A stretch of DNA of 64,000 bases from JBCCGI01 sp039029355 (GCA_039029355.1 JBCCGI010000003.1:124001-188000), one strand, 5' to 3'. Positions 1 through 9,893 are shown, counted from the first letter of the stretch. Made by a program: numbers and translations. Notes: generated by a model from the sequence alone, not told the origin.

Positions 1-3000
1 TCGTCATCGAGAGGTCGCCGCGCACGGTGGTCGTCGCCATCTCGCGCAGGCCGTTGGAGACCAGGACGTTCGGCACGCCGTCGGGCCCGGTCGTGGTCAC
101 CCCGGCCGAAACGAACTGGATCGTCCCGGTGCCGCCGACCGCGGCGTCGAGCGAGGTCCAGTCGCCGCTCACGCGGTGTGCCTCGGCACCGACGTCCCAG
201 GTCGAGAGCGGCTCGAGCAGCACGTTGCCGAGCACCGTGAAGTCGGCCTGGGCGACCAGCGTCTGCCCCGCGGCGACGCGTAGGTCGCCGGAGACGAACA
301 TGGTCGGGATCGCCGTGGTCGTGCCGCTCTCCACGACCAGATCGTGGAAGATCGGCCCCGTCCCGGCGACGGCGGAAGCCTCACCCTCGAACACCACCGC
401 GCCCGCCGGCGGGTTCCACGCTCCGTCCGACGACCAGTTGCCCTGCACGCGGATCAGCGAGTCGTCGCTCATCGCGCCCGCGAAGGCGTTCATCAGCACC
501 GCTCCGCCGACGCTTAGCGTCTCGGACGTGCCTCCGTCGCCGGCGCCCAGGAACGCGAGTTGGCCCGCTTGGAGCAACGCGTTGGCGCCCACGTCGAGCG
601 TTTGGTCGTCCTCGATGCTGAGCGTGCCGCCCGTGAGCTCGAGCGCTCCGGTCACCTGCGAGCTGCGCACCGCGCGCGCGCCGGACGCAATGCGCAGGTT
701 GCCGACCGAGCCGGCGCCCGTGTCGAGCGTTCCCGCGCCGTTCAGCTCGATCCAGCCGTCGCCCGAGGCCACGCCTCCCGACGACGTCCAGTCGCCCGCG
801 ACCGTGTGCGTCGCGGCCCCGACGTCGAAGACGGCTCCGGGACCGCCGAGCACCACCGAGCCGTCGACGTCGAGCGCCGCGTCGGCGTCCAGCACCGCGC
901 CGGTCTCGACCGTCAGGTCGCCGGCGACGAGCGTCGCGGCGGTCAGCGTTCGGGCGGGGCCCTGGAGCGTCAGGTTGTGGAAGCGGGGCGCACCCCCGAC
1001 GGTGCTCGGACCCGTGCCGTCGAGATAGACCGTGAGCGCCTGCGGGTCGAAGTTGGTGTCCGAGAGCCAGTTGCCTCCGCAGCGGAGCTCCGAGGCCTCG
1101 CTCTCGGCCGCGACGACCGAAGCGCACGTCACGTCGCCGCGCACGTCGAGCACTTCGGCGCCGTCGGCCGCCGCCGGCGACCAGCCCAGCTCACCGCCGG
1201 TCAGCAGCGCGTTGCCGAGCACGGTCACCGTCTGGTCGTCCTGGATCTGCAGCACGCCGTCGGTGAGGCGCAGGTCGACCGCGATCGTCGCGTCGAAGGC
1301 GCGCCGCAGGCCCGCGCTGACGCGGATGTTGTCGACCGCCCCCGAGCCGGTGGAGAAGTCGCCGTCGGCGGTGAAGCTCACGAGTCCGTTGACCGCCGAG
1401 CCGCCGGCCGAGCTGAAGTCGCCCGCCACGCTGTGGTTCGTGCCGCCCAGGTCCCAGATCGCCGAGGCGCCGAGCGCGACGCCGCCTTCGATGATCGAGG
1501 TCGTCTGGGAGATGAGGTCCGCGTCGACCGTCAGGTCGCCCGACACCAAGAGGGGCACGGTGGCGGTGAGCGTCCCGGACTGGTTGGTCAGGTCCGCGAA
1601 GGCCGCGAGCCCGGTGATCGAGGACGCGCCGCCGCCGGTGTGCACGACGACGCCGGCGGACGGCATCCAGGTCGAGGACGCGTTCCAGTCGCCGCCGAAC
1701 TCGATGCGCGAAGTGGCGGCCATCGCCCCGGCCGCGAGCCCGTCGACGTCGACGTCGCCGCCGAAGTCGAACAGCGAGCCCTCGGACAGCGCCAGCGAGC
1801 CGCCCTTCAGCGACGCGTTGCCGGCGACCGCCATCGCACCCGACGGCTCCAGCGTTACGTCGCCGCCGGACATCGTCAGCTCGCCCAGCACGAAGGCGCT
1901 GACCACGTCCCAGATCCCCTCGACGATGCGCAGGTCGTCGACCGAGCCGGTGCCGGTATCGATCGTGCCGCCGGCGCCGTTGAGGATCAGCACGCCGTTG
2001 GTGGCGGACGCCCCCATCGACGTGTACTCCTGCGCGACCGTGTGGGGGAAGCCCCCCATGTTCCAGGCGGCGGTCGCGTCGCCAAGCCGCACGAAGCCCT
2101 CGACGTTGATCACGCCGGAGGCGAGCAGCGTCGCGCCGTCGTCGATGCGGAGGTCGCCGGTCAGCGAGGCGCCCGCCTCGAGCGTCTTCACGCCGCTGAC
2201 GATCCGCAGCCCCGCCAGCGTCGGCGTGAGTCCGGTCATCGCCGCCGGAGTGCCGCCGTCGAGCCGCACGATGCCCGCCGTGGGGAGGAAGGGCGCGTTC
2301 GCGTTCCAGTCGCCGGCGCAGTGGATCTGCGAGGTGTCGCCGAAGGCGCCGGCCGCCGTGCCGGCCCAGGTGATGGAGCCGTCGACGTCGAAGATCTCGG
2401 GCTCGACTCCGCCCACGGAGAACGAGAGCGCGCCCCCGGAGAGCACCGCGTCGCCGCCGACCGCGAAGGTGGTGTTGTCGAAGACCTCGATGACGCCCGC
2501 CGTCTGCAGCAGCCCGCCGGCCACCGTCGCACCGAACACCTGCCGCAGGCCGCCGAGCACGGCCACGCTGGGGATGGTGTTGTCGCCGGTGGCGAGCGAG
2601 CCGTTGCCCAGCAGCTGGATCGTGCCGCCCCCGGTCGTCGTCGCGTTGGGCGCGGACGAGTCCCAATCGCCGTTGACCGCCGCGACGATGCCGAAGGGCA
2701 GGTCGAGCGTCGCGCCGCTGGCGACCGTCAGGGCTCCCTCAACGCCGAAAGTCGAAACCGCGAGCCGTGTGCCGCCGTCGATGACCAGCGAACCGAACAC
2801 GTTGACGGTGCTCCCACCGATGACGCCGGAGCCGGACAGCTCCAGCTGCGACCCCGCGGCTAGGAAGACGCCGTCGTTGATCCAGTCTCCGGCGACGACC
2901 GCCTGATTGTCAGGCGAGAAGGCCAGCGCGCCGTCGAGGTCGAGCGAGCCTGTCAGCGTGAGGTCGAAGCCCGGAGCGACCGCCATCGACGCGCCGCTCT

Positions 3001-3226
3001 CGATCGTCAGGTTGCGACAAACGGGGTCGCTGCTGTACGCGGATGGAATGGCCAGCGACGCCGCCGGAATGACGGCGTCGTCGAGCGGGCCCGGCACGAC
3101 GCCGGTGCTCCAGTTGGCCGGGTTGTTCCAGCTTGGACCCTGGGATCCGACCCAGACCGACTGGGCGTTCGCGAGGGCGGGCGATGCGACAAGGGCAAGG
3201 AGAGTGCAGACGCCGGGGAGACGCAT
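1..3226 (-). CDS. Large secreted beta-repeat protein, C-terminus beyond left edge
   Basis: The frame is open from an ATG at 3226 to the window edge, giving about 1075 residues with no stop. A GGAGG ribosome site lies 8 bases before the ATG. The N-terminus is a signal peptide (hydrophobic core, cleavage likely after ALANA, residue 21), so the product is exported. After it come repeated modules of roughly 110-130 residues. Each carries a G-[DN]-W motif, a run of small and beta-forming residues and a pattern like GAGSVxNLRI, which suggests a stacked beta-helix or similar surface architecture. No catalytic motif was recognised. Other frames on both strands are also open here, but only this one has a signal peptide, a ribosome site and internal repeats. 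Likely a cell-surface or matrix protein; the exact family is not identified. Confidence 0.8.
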   Translation of the reverse strand, partial: MRLPGVCTLLALVASPALANAQSVWVGSQGPSWNNPANWSTGVVPGPLDDAVIPAASLAIPSAYSSDPVCRNLTIESGASMAVAPGFDLTLTGSLDLDGALAFSPDNQAVVAGDWINDGVFLAAGSQLELSGSGVIGGSTVNVFGSLVIDGGTRLAVSTFGVEGALTVASGATLDLPFGIVAAVNGDWDSSAPNATTTGGGTIQLLGNGSLATGDNTIPSVAVLGGLRQVFGATVAGGLLQTAGVIEVFDNTTFAVGGDAVLSGGALSFSVGGVEPEIFDVDGSITWAGTAAGAFGDTSQIHCAGDWNANAPFLPTAGIVRLDGGTPAAMTGLTPTLAGLRIVSGVKTLEAGASLTGDLRIDDGATLLASGVINVEGFVRLGDATAAWNMGGFPHTVAQEYTSMGASATNGVLILNGAGGTIDTGTGSVDDLRIVEGIWDVVSAFVLGELTMSGGDVTLEPSGAMAVAGNASLKGGSLALSEGSLFDFGGDVDVDGLAAGAMAATSRIEFGGDWNASSTWMPSAGVVVHTGGGASSITGLAAFADLTNQSGTLTATVPLLVSGDLTVDADLISQTTSIIEGGVALGASAIWDLGGTNHSVAGDFSSAGGSAVNGLVSFTADGDFSTGSGAVDNIRVSAGLRRAFDATIAVDLRLTDGVLQIQDDQTVTVLGNALLTGGELGWSPAAADGAEVLDVRGDVTCASVVAAESEASELRCGGNWLSDTNFDPQALTVYLDGTGPSTVGGAPRFHNLTLQGPARTLTAATLVAGDLTVETGAVLDADAALDVDGSVVLGGPGAVFDVGAATHTVAGDWTSSGGVASGDGWIELNGAGTLDTGAGSVGNLRIASGARAVRSSQVTGALELTGGTLSIEDDQTLDVGANALLQAGQLAFLGAGDGGTSETLSVGGAVLMNAFAGAMSDDSLIRVQGNWSSDGAWNPPAGAVVFEGEASAVAGTGPIFHDLVVESGTTTAIPTMFVSGDLRVAAGQTLVAQADFTVLGNVLLEPLSTWDVGAEAHRVSGDWTSLDAAVGGTGTIQFVSAGVTTTGPDGVPNVLVSNGLREMATTTVRGDLSMT

Positions 3227-3467
3227 TGGGGGGGCCTCCGGTTGGGGACACGGGCGCCTGATTAGAGCGCCATCCCCCAAGCGGCGGGCGGTCCGCGGCG
3301 GGATTTTGCGGCTTTGATGGCAGGAATTTGAAAAGTCACGCTCTCCAGAGATTTGCCGGTCCCTGGGAACGCGGTTGCCGCGTCGAAGCCTGTTCGGCAA
3401 CCCCGCCCGGCACCGGAAGGACCGCTGCCGGGTGCCGCGAGGCGCCGCCGGAACGCTGGGGCCGGGG

Positions 3468-6400
3468 TTATTGCTCTAGGGTGACCGCTAGCTGCTCGCC
3501 GGCGGCGGCATCGATCTCCGCGAGCACGATCCATGCCCAGGCGCTTCCCGGCTGGCCCTTGTAGCGGTGGATCTTGCCCTGGCCGGCCAGGATGTGCGGC
3601 AGCTGGAAGCGTCCCTCGGCGTCGGCCCGGACCACCGCCCGGGCGTGCAGATCGGCTCCCGCCAGCGTCGTGCCCTCGGCGACGTACTCGACCGTCGGGT
3701 CGTCGGCCAGCCCTTCGGCGCCCGCGCCGTCAACGCTTGCGAGGGCCAGCGCGTGGGCCCACGCGGTCTCGCCTTCGCCGAGCTCGACGGTGGTCTCGAC
3801 CTCTAGTCCGTGTGGAGAGCGCAGCACGAGCGCGTAGGTTCCCGAGGACGGCGCCGTGAGCTCGAACGCTCCTGCGTCGTCGGTCAGCGTCGAGCTGAGC
3901 ACCTGATCGTTGAACCACTCGGTATAGCGGAGCGACGCGCTCCACCCCGCCGGCGAATCGCCCTCGACCGCGAGCGTCCCGCGCAGCGTCGCCGCGTCCT
4001 TCTCGCGCAGGTCCAGGTCGAAGTAGGTCGTCTGCCCTTCGAACACCTCGCACGACCAGGTCGGCGGGTCGCCGCCGGGGTTGTTGCCGAGGCTGCTCGA
4101 CGAGTGCTCCGGGGAGAGCTCGGCTTCCTCGCGCGTCAGCTCCCACAGGCCGACCGCGAGCCCCTCGAAGCGGTAGCGGCCGTCGGGGCCCGCGCGCAGC
4201 GTGCGGGCCTTGCCGTCGCCGTGGTTCAGGCCGAGCACCACACCCGTGGGGTCCTCGCCGCCCGAGAGCAGCACGCGACCCTCGATGGTGCCGCCCTGGC
4301 CGAGGCGCAGCTCGAGTCCGTCGACGGCGCGCGCGGTCTCGATCCGCAGCGGACCCAGCTCGGCCGGGGCGTACCCCGGCTGGTCGACGCGCAGGACGTA
4401 CTCGCCGTCGTGCCGCGGGTAGACGTGGAAGCGACCCTCCTCGTCGGTGCGGCTGGTGGAGCGCGCGTAGGGATCGGTCGAACAGCGGAAGCCGTTGACC
4501 ACGTGCAGCGTGCCGTCGTCGACGGTGGAGTGCAGCGCGACCTCGGCGCCTGCCACCGGCTCGCCGCCGGCGAGCACGCGGCCGTGCACTCCGGGCAGCG
4601 CGGTGAGGCGCACCTCGATCCGCTCGCCGACCTCTTCGGGCGCGAGCGGGCCGATGGTCTCGTGCTCGTAGCCGCCTGCGTCGACGCTCAGGTTGAAGGC
4701 CTGCGACGGCAGACGCAGCCTGGCCACGCCGTCCGCGTGCTTGCCCGATCCGACGAAGGCCAGCGCGCCGCGCGCGATCCCGGGGACGTCGGCGCTCTCG
4801 GCTGCGCGCGCCTCCAGCCCGAACTCCTCGACCGGTTCACCGGTTTGGTCGATCACGGCGACCTCGACCTCGCGCGTCTCCTCGAAGAGTACTTCGAGCC
4901 CGCGCGTGCCCGGCTGCACCTCCGGCACCAGCACGGCGGGCCAGCGGTCCTGGGAGTCCATCACCCGGAAGTGGTATGGCACGCGGTGCGCCAGGCGCAG
5001 CGAGAAGGTGCCGTCGGCTTCGGAGACCACGCTCGACGAGCTCGACGTGTTGCCGAAGCGATAGGAGTACGACATCCGCGCTCCCCCGACCGGCTCGCGG
5101 TCGGGAGACAGCACGATGCCGGCGATCACGTCGCCGCTCTCGAGCTCGGGGAGCGCGAGCACGACGTCGCGAAGCACGTCGTCGGGGGCGATCTCGTAGG
5201 GGCCCTCGGACACGTAGCCGCGGTCCTCCGCGTTTGCCCACACCTTGAGGAAGCCGGCGGGAATGCCCTCGAGCCGGAAGCGGCCGGCGCCGTCGCTCTC
5301 GGTCTCCACGACCGGTTGAGCGAGGAACGGGCCGTGCCGACGCAGCTCCTCGGGGTCTTCGCGCAGGTCGTCGAGCCCGGTGGCGAAGACGCGGGCGCCG
5401 GCGAGCGGCGCGCCGTTGCCGTCCTCGACGCGACCCTCGATCGAGCCCGCCGGGCCGAGCCGCACCTCGCCCAGATGCGCCGTCTCACCGGCGGAGAGCC
5501 GCGTTCGCACGAAGCGCGTCGCCAGGTGCGGGTGCGAGAAGCGCACGTTGACGGTTTCATCGCCGTTGGGCAGGGGGCGCTCGAGGCGCGCGCCGCCGTC
5601 CGCTCCCGCGGCGGCGGAGAGCGAGCCTAGCCCCATCAGCATCCCGCGCGCGGCCGATCCGAGGTCGAGCTCCATCTTCGCTCCCGGGAGCGCGTGTCCG
5701 CCGTCGTCGACGATGCGCGCCTCCAGCGATGCGATCGGCGTGGGCTCGGCCTCCGCGGCCTCGACCGGGGCCGCCGGCTCGGTCGGCGCCACCGCCGCCG
5801 TGCGGCGTTCCTCGCGCGGCTCCGCCGCCGCCAGCTCCTCCGGCTCGATGTCGCCCGGTGACGCGACCTCCGGCGCGGCCGCCGGCCGCGCCGAGACGGG
5901 GCCGGCGGGTGCGCTCTCCGCCTCGCGCGACCCAAGCTGCCACATGCCTACCAGACCCGCCGCGATCACCGCCGCGGCCGCCACGCTTCCCAGGACGATC
6001 TTCATCGCTAGCACACCCTCCACAACCGCGGCGCCGGATGCGCCGCCCACCAAGGCGGACTCGGGAGAGAGCAGCCGCAGCACCGCGCCGCACCAGGCCT
6101 CGCGTCCGCCGTGGCGGCGGTCGAGGTCGGTCCGGAGTCGGTCCAGCCCGCGCTTGAGGCGCGAGCGGACGGTGGCCTCGGGCACGCGCTCACGCCGCGC
6201 GATCTCGGCCGACGACAGGTCGCCGAAGTAGCGCAGCATGACGGTCGAGCGGTAGGGCTCGTCGAGGTCGGCAACCGCTTCGCCGACCAGCGCCCGCAGC
6301 TCGGCGTCGGCCGCGCGCTCGGCGGCCGAGGGCTCTTCACCCTCGCGCGCCGCCGCCTCGTGCCGCCGTGCGAGCCGTGCCCGGTCGCGCCTGCCGCGCA

Positions 6401-6599
6401 GGGCCAGCTTGCGCGCCACGGCCCCGAGCCACGGCCGCAGGCCGCGTTCGGTGCCCGGAGCGCGGTCCAGCGCCACCGCGAGCGTCTCCTGCGCCAGGTC
6501 CTCGGCCGCGGCCGGGTCGTGCACCAGCGAGCGGGCGAGGCTCCTCACCCAGCCCGCGTGGGCCAACAGCCGTTCGAGGTCGAGAGGGCGCTTCTCCAT
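3468..6599 (-). CDS. ECF sigma factor fused to a membrane helix and extracytoplasmic carboxypeptidase-regulatory repeats
   Basis: Residues about 5-75 form sigma-70 region 2 (motif DPAAAEDLAQETLAVAL). Residues about 105-160 form region 4, with a helix-turn-helix ending in ATVRSRLKRGLDRLRTDL. A single hydrophobic segment follows at about 198-222 (IVLGSVAAAAVIAAGLVGMW). The remaining ~800 residues contain several beta-sandwich units of the carboxypeptidase-regulatory type (motifs GSIEGRVEDGNGAPLAGARV, GRVLAGGEPVAGAEVAL, GTIEGRVLLSGG). The protein would therefore hold a promoter-recognition module in the cytoplasm and a sensor-like or adhesive region outside. Membrane-anchored ECF fusions of this kind occur in planctomycetes. 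No separate anti-sigma gene is adjacent. A GTG at 6623 could add eight residues; the ATG at 6599 is preferred because the sigma domain starts directly after it. About 1043 residues. Confidence 0.88.
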   Translation of the reverse strand: MEKRPLDLERLLAHAGWVRSLARSLVHDPAAAEDLAQETLAVALDRAPGTERGLRPWLGAVARKLALRGRRDRARLARRHEAAAREGEEPSAAERAADAELRALVGEAVADLDEPYRSTVMLRYFGDLSSAEIARRERVPEATVRSRLKRGLDRLRTDLDRRHGGREAWCGAVLRLLSPESALVGGASGAAVVEGVLAMKIVLGSVAAAAVIAAGLVGMWQLGSREAESAPAGPVSARPAAAPEVASPGDIEPEELAAAEPREERRTAAVAPTEPAAPVEAAEAEPTPIASLEARIVDDGGHALPGAKMELDLGSAARGMLMGLGSLSAAAGADGGARLERPLPNGDETVNVRFSHPHLATRFVRTRLSAGETAHLGEVRLGPAGSIEGRVEDGNGAPLAGARVFATGLDDLREDPEELRRHGPFLAQPVVETESDGAGRFRLEGIPAGFLKVWANAEDRGYVSEGPYEIAPDDVLRDVVLALPELESGDVIAGIVLSPDREPVGGARMSYSYRFGNTSSSSSVVSEADGTFSLRLAHRVPYHFRVMDSQDRWPAVLVPEVQPGTRGLEVLFEETREVEVAVIDQTGEPVEEFGLEARAAESADVPGIARGALAFVGSGKHADGVARLRLPSQAFNLSVDAGGYEHETIGPLAPEEVGERIEVRLTALPGVHGRVLAGGEPVAGAEVALHSTVDDGTLHVVNGFRCSTDPYARSTSRTDEEGRFHVYPRHDGEYVLRVDQPGYAPAELGPLRIETARAVDGLELRLGQGGTIEGRVLLSGGEDPTGVVLGLNHGDGKARTLRAGPDGRYRFEGLAVGLWELTREEAELSPEHSSSSLGNNPGGDPPTWSCEVFEGQTTYFDLDLREKDAATLRGTLAVEGDSPAGWSASLRYTEWFNDQVLSSTLTDDAGAFELTAPSSGTYALVLRSPHGLEVETTVELGEGETAWAHALALASVDGAGAEGLADDPTVEYVAEGTTLAGADLHARAVVRADAEGRFQLPHILAGQGKIHRYKGQPGSAWAWIVLAEIDAAAGEQLAVTLEQ

Positions 6600-6726
6600 G
6601 GTCCGGAGGGGTTCTTTCCGCACGCGCGGAACCGTTGCGCGGATTCGGCGAAAAACGCGCCTCCGCGCCGCTCTCCAGTATCCCCGCCCGCGCGGATCTC
6701 CGCCCGGACCTTCCGGCGCGAGGTCC

Positions 6727-8298
6727 CTACGGCGTGTAGGCGAGCGGCGCGTCGGGACCCAGCGGCACCCCGGTGACGATCCACAGGACCAGCAGGATCG
6801 ACCAGATCACCGCGAACGAGATCGCGTAGGGGAGCATGACCGCCACCAGCGTACCCAGCCCGCCCTTCTTCACGTGCTGCTGCATGAAGACGAGGACGAC
6901 GACCACGTAGGGGTTGAGCGGCGTGATGCTGTTGGTCACCGAGTCGCCGATCCGGTAGGTGACCTGCGTCAGCTCCGGGCTGATGCCGATCGTCATGAAC
7001 ATCGGCACGAAGACGGTCGCCAGCATGGCCCACTTGGCCGACATCGAGCCGACGAACAGGTTGATGAAGGCCGCGACGGCGATGAAGCCGAGCATCAGCA
7101 CCCAGCTCGGCAGGTCGAACTGGCGCAGGAAGTTCCCGCCCTCGATCGCGAGCATGCGCCCGAGGTTGGAGTGCTCGAAGGCCGCGACGAAGATCGACGC
7201 GAAGAAGGCCAGCACGACGTAGCTGCCGAGCACCGACATGTACTCGTTCATCATCTTGGCGACGTCGCGATCCGAGCGGATGCTGCCGGTGCGGATGCCG
7301 TAGGCGAGGCCCGGCATGAGGAACGCGATGATCAGGAGCGGCACGATCGAGCTGATCCACGTCGGGAAGGGCACCTGCCCCTCGCCGGTACCGATCGTCC
7401 CCTCGGGGTCATGCAGGAAGCCCCACGGGAAGGCGTAGCACGCGTAGAAGAAGCCGAGCGTCAGGAGCATCGCGCCGAAGCCGAAGATCAGCCCGCCCTT
7501 CTCGGTCTCGGTCAGGCTCATGTCCTGGTCGGTACCCGCGCCGCCGGGGCCGCCGTCCTCGGGGCTCCGCTGGCTGAGGCGCGGCTCGACGTACCAGGCG
7601 GAGACGGCCCAGCCGGCCAGCGTCAGCACGATCGTTGAGACGATCATGAAGTACCAGTTGCAGGCCGGGTTGACGTTGTAGCCCTCGTCGAGGATGCGTG
7701 CCGCCTGCTCGGTCAGACCCGACAGCATCGGGTCCAGGCCGGTGATGAAGAGGTTGGCGTTGAAGCCCGAGGCCACGCCGGCGAACACCGCCGCGATACC
7801 GACCAGCGGCGAGCGTCCCGCCGCCTTGAAGATCGCCGCGGCCAGCGGGGGCAGCACGATGTAGCCCGCGTCGATCGCCATCGAGCTCGTGACCCCCGCG
7901 AAGAACGCGGCCGGCGTCAGGAGCAGCTTGGGGACAAACACCAGGATCCCCTTGAGCGCGGCGGAGATGAAGCCGGACTTCTCGGCGACGGCGATGCCGA
8001 TCGCGACCGCCAGCACGAGGCCGAGCGGCCGGAACTGCACGAACAGCGTCACCAGGTTCTGCGACAGCCAGCGGAAGCCCTCGGCCGACAGCAGGTTGGT
8101 CGCCTGCTCGTCGAGCACCGTCCCGCCGTCGGCGTCCAACAGCACGCTGCGCCACCCCTGCGAGGCCGCAAGCCACGAGAAGACGAACACCAGCACCCCG
8201 CCGAGCAAGAAGAGCGAGACAGGGTCGGGGAGCGCGTTGCCGAGCCGTTCGATCTTGTCGAGCCAGCCCCTCTTCTCGGTCGGTGCGGCGGTGGTCAT
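6727..8298 (-). CDS. abgT: AbgT-family transporter (p-aminobenzoyl-glutamate type)
   Basis: A 523-residue polytopic membrane protein, the usual length for the AbgT family. The N-terminus enters the first membrane segment at PDPVSLFLLGGVLVFVFSWL, and more than ten hydrophobic helices follow, including family-like stretches such as AIDAGYIVLPPLAAAIF and GFNANLFITGLDPML. Known members import p-aminobenzoyl-glutamate or export sulfonamides and related amides. It is the last gene of a seven-gene operon: its ATG overlaps the stop of the GH3-type gene in an ATGA. In that context it may carry the acyl-amino acid product of the operon, but direction and substrate are inference. Confidence 0.92.
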   Translation of the reverse strand: MTTAAPTEKRGWLDKIERLGNALPDPVSLFLLGGVLVFVFSWLAASQGWRSVLLDADGGTVLDEQATNLLSAEGFRWLSQNLVTLFVQFRPLGLVLAVAIGIAVAEKSGFISAALKGILVFVPKLLLTPAAFFAGVTSSMAIDAGYIVLPPLAAAIFKAAGRSPLVGIAAVFAGVASGFNANLFITGLDPMLSGLTEQAARILDEGYNVNPACNWYFMIVSTIVLTLAGWAVSAWYVEPRLSQRSPEDGGPGGAGTDQDMSLTETEKGGLIFGFGAMLLTLGFFYACYAFPWGFLHDPEGTIGTGEGQVPFPTWISSIVPLLIIAFLMPGLAYGIRTGSIRSDRDVAKMMNEYMSVLGSYVVLAFFASIFVAAFEHSNLGRMLAIEGGNFLRQFDLPSWVLMLGFIAVAAFINLFVGSMSAKWAMLATVFVPMFMTIGISPELTQVTYRIGDSVTNSITPLNPYVVVVLVFMQQHVKKGGLGTLVAVMLPYAISFAVIWSILLVLWIVTGVPLGPDAPLAYTP

Positions 8299-9893
8299 GG
8301 CCGGTAAGCTAGCCCCGGCCGCGCGCCGCGTCGAGCCGGCCTTGCGGTTCGGAGCCGCCGCGACCACCCGGCCTCGGCGGACAGGGCGGCGGGCTTCACG
8401 TCGCCGAGGCGCCGCCCGCGCTCGACGCAGGCCGCGAGATAGCGCGCGTCGCCGTCCTCGACGTACTCGATACGCGCCGGCGCGAGCTGGCGCAGCGAGG
8501 CACAGAGCGCGTAGTGAGGGTTCTCGCCGAGCCCCTGCTCGAGCCGCTCCTCGGCGTCCTCCGGCAGCGGCGGTGCGTCCAGGAACAGCACGTAGCCCGG
8601 CGGCCCGTCCTCGACCTCCGGCGCCAGCAACGCGAAGCGCGGCCGCGCGCCGTAGTGGGTGAAGAGCCCGTCCAGCACCTGTGCGACGAAGCCGTCGGAC
8701 AGCTTCTCGCCGCAACGGTCCGACACCTGATCCGCACGCCCCCGGAAGCGGATCGACGGCGTGCGTCCGACGAAGCCGTCGACTTCGACCAGGTCGCCGG
8801 TGCGGTAGCGATAGAGCCCGCCCGAGGTGCTGACGACCAGCTCGTAGCGCTCGCCGAGCCGCGCCTCGTCGATCCCGTGCGGGCGGCCTTCGCCGTCGAG
8901 CAGCTCGAACACGTGGCTGCGAACGGCCAGCGGGTGGCGGCCCGCGAAGGGGAGGCTGCAGAAGGCCTCGGTCGAGATCAGTCCCTTGGGCTGCACCCGG
9001 ACGCCGGGGAGGCGCTTGGACAGCGTGCGTGCGCCGAGCGCGGCGTGCGCGTCGGCCCAGCAGCTGACGAGCGCGAGGCCGGGCCACGTGCGCGCCGGTT
9101 CACCCGGGCCGATCCCGGCGAGCTCACGCGCGCGTCGCCGTCCCGCGGCGCCGCGTTCGGCCAGCTCGGCCAGCAGCTCATCCCAGCGCGCGTCGATGTC
9201 GTCGAGCAGCAGCGTGAAGAAGCTCGGGTGCCACACCGAGACCACGCGCAGCTCGCGCGCGAGCAGCAGGTGCAGCGCCGTGCGCCGCCGGGCGTCGTCG
9301 GGCGCCAGCTCCGCGACCGACGGCGGTACGGCGAGGGCCGCCTCGACCACGCGCCTGCCCAGCCCGCCTAGGTAGTCGCCGTCTTCCTCGAAGCCGACCG
9401 GGATCTTCGCCTCGGGCAGCCGGTCGCGCGCGACCTTGGGCGTGACCGACCAGAAAGCCGGGCCCGCGGCGAGGCTGGGCGCGCGGCCGAACAGGTCGAC
9501 GATCCACGGCGCGAGCGCGCGGCGGAAGGCGCGCTCGAGGCCCGCGGTGTAGGGGACGAGCTTCGCCGCGTCGGTCGAGCCGCTCGACCACGCCAGCCGG
9601 CGCACGGGCTCGGCGGTGAGCACGCCGGGCTCGCCGGCGGCGACGCGCTCCAGGTCCTCGCGGTAGTCCGCGTGCCTCGATAGCGGCACGCGCTCCCGGT
9701 ACTCCTTCATGGTGCCGATCGACGCGAAGCCGTACCGCCGGCCGAAGGCGCTCACGGCGTTCGCGCGCAGGCAGTCGGCGAGGAGCCGTTCCTGCTCGCG
9801 CACGGGATGCGCGAGCGCGCGGCGGAAGCGTGCCCAGCGTCCGACGCCGGAGCCCGCCCAAACCGCGTTGGCGACGAGCGGCAGCGGCTTCAA
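8295..9893 (-). CDS. GH3-family acyl-acid amido synthetase
   Basis: About 532 residues matching the GH3 auxin-responsive family. Visible family features are the ATP-binding stretch LAWSSGSTDAAKLVPYT, the motif VVSTSGGLYRYRTGDLVEV and the C-terminal RGRADQVSDRCGEKLSD. GH3 enzymes adenylate a carboxylic acid and join it to an amino acid or other amine; plant members act on jasmonate and auxin, and the bacterial substrates are mostly unknown. No ATG is available at the right place. The likely start is TTG at 9893, overlapping the upstream stop as TTGA, with a GGAG about 10 bases before. The 3' end overlaps the AbgT start by 4 bases. Context suggests a soluble enzyme that finishes a lipid or acyl product before transport. 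Confidence 0.88.
   Translation of the reverse strand: MKPLPLVANAVWAGSGVGRWARFRRALAHPVREQERLLADCLRANAVSAFGRRYGFASIGTMKEYRERVPLSRHADYREDLERVAAGEPGVLTAEPVRRLAWSSGSTDAAKLVPYTAGLERAFRRALAPWIVDLFGRAPSLAAGPAFWSVTPKVARDRLPEAKIPVGFEEDGDYLGGLGRRVVEAALAVPPSVAELAPDDARRRTALHLLLARELRVVSVWHPSFFTLLLDDIDARWDELLAELAERGAAGRRRARELAGIGPGEPARTWPGLALVSCWADAHAALGARTLSKRLPGVRVQPKGLISTEAFCSLPFAGRHPLAVRSHVFELLDGEGRPHGIDEARLGERYELVVSTSGGLYRYRTGDLVEVDGFVGRTPSIRFRGRADQVSDRCGEKLSDGFVAQVLDGLFTHYGARPRFALLAPEVEDGPPGYVLFLDAPPLPEDAEERLEQGLGENPHYALCASLRQLAPARIEYVEDGDARYLAACVERGRRLGDVKPAALSAEAGWSRRLRTARPARRGARPGLAYRP

Noticed and set aside
381..2666. Minus-strand open frames within the same region, offset from the repeat gene
   Set aside because: They read as Arg/Gly-rich noise; the repeats and signal peptide are only in the frame of 3226.
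27..2906. Long plus-strand open frames opposite the secreted repeat gene
   Set aside because: They lack signal peptides, ribosome sites and domains, and are rich in Arg, Ala and Pro as expected from the antisense of a high-GC gene. The minus-strand frame starting at 3226 explains the region.
3406..3437. Inverted repeat CGGCACC/GGTGCCG after the sigma-fusion gene as a terminator
   Set aside because: Seven pairs with a 16-base loop and no T-run; too weak in such GC-rich DNA.
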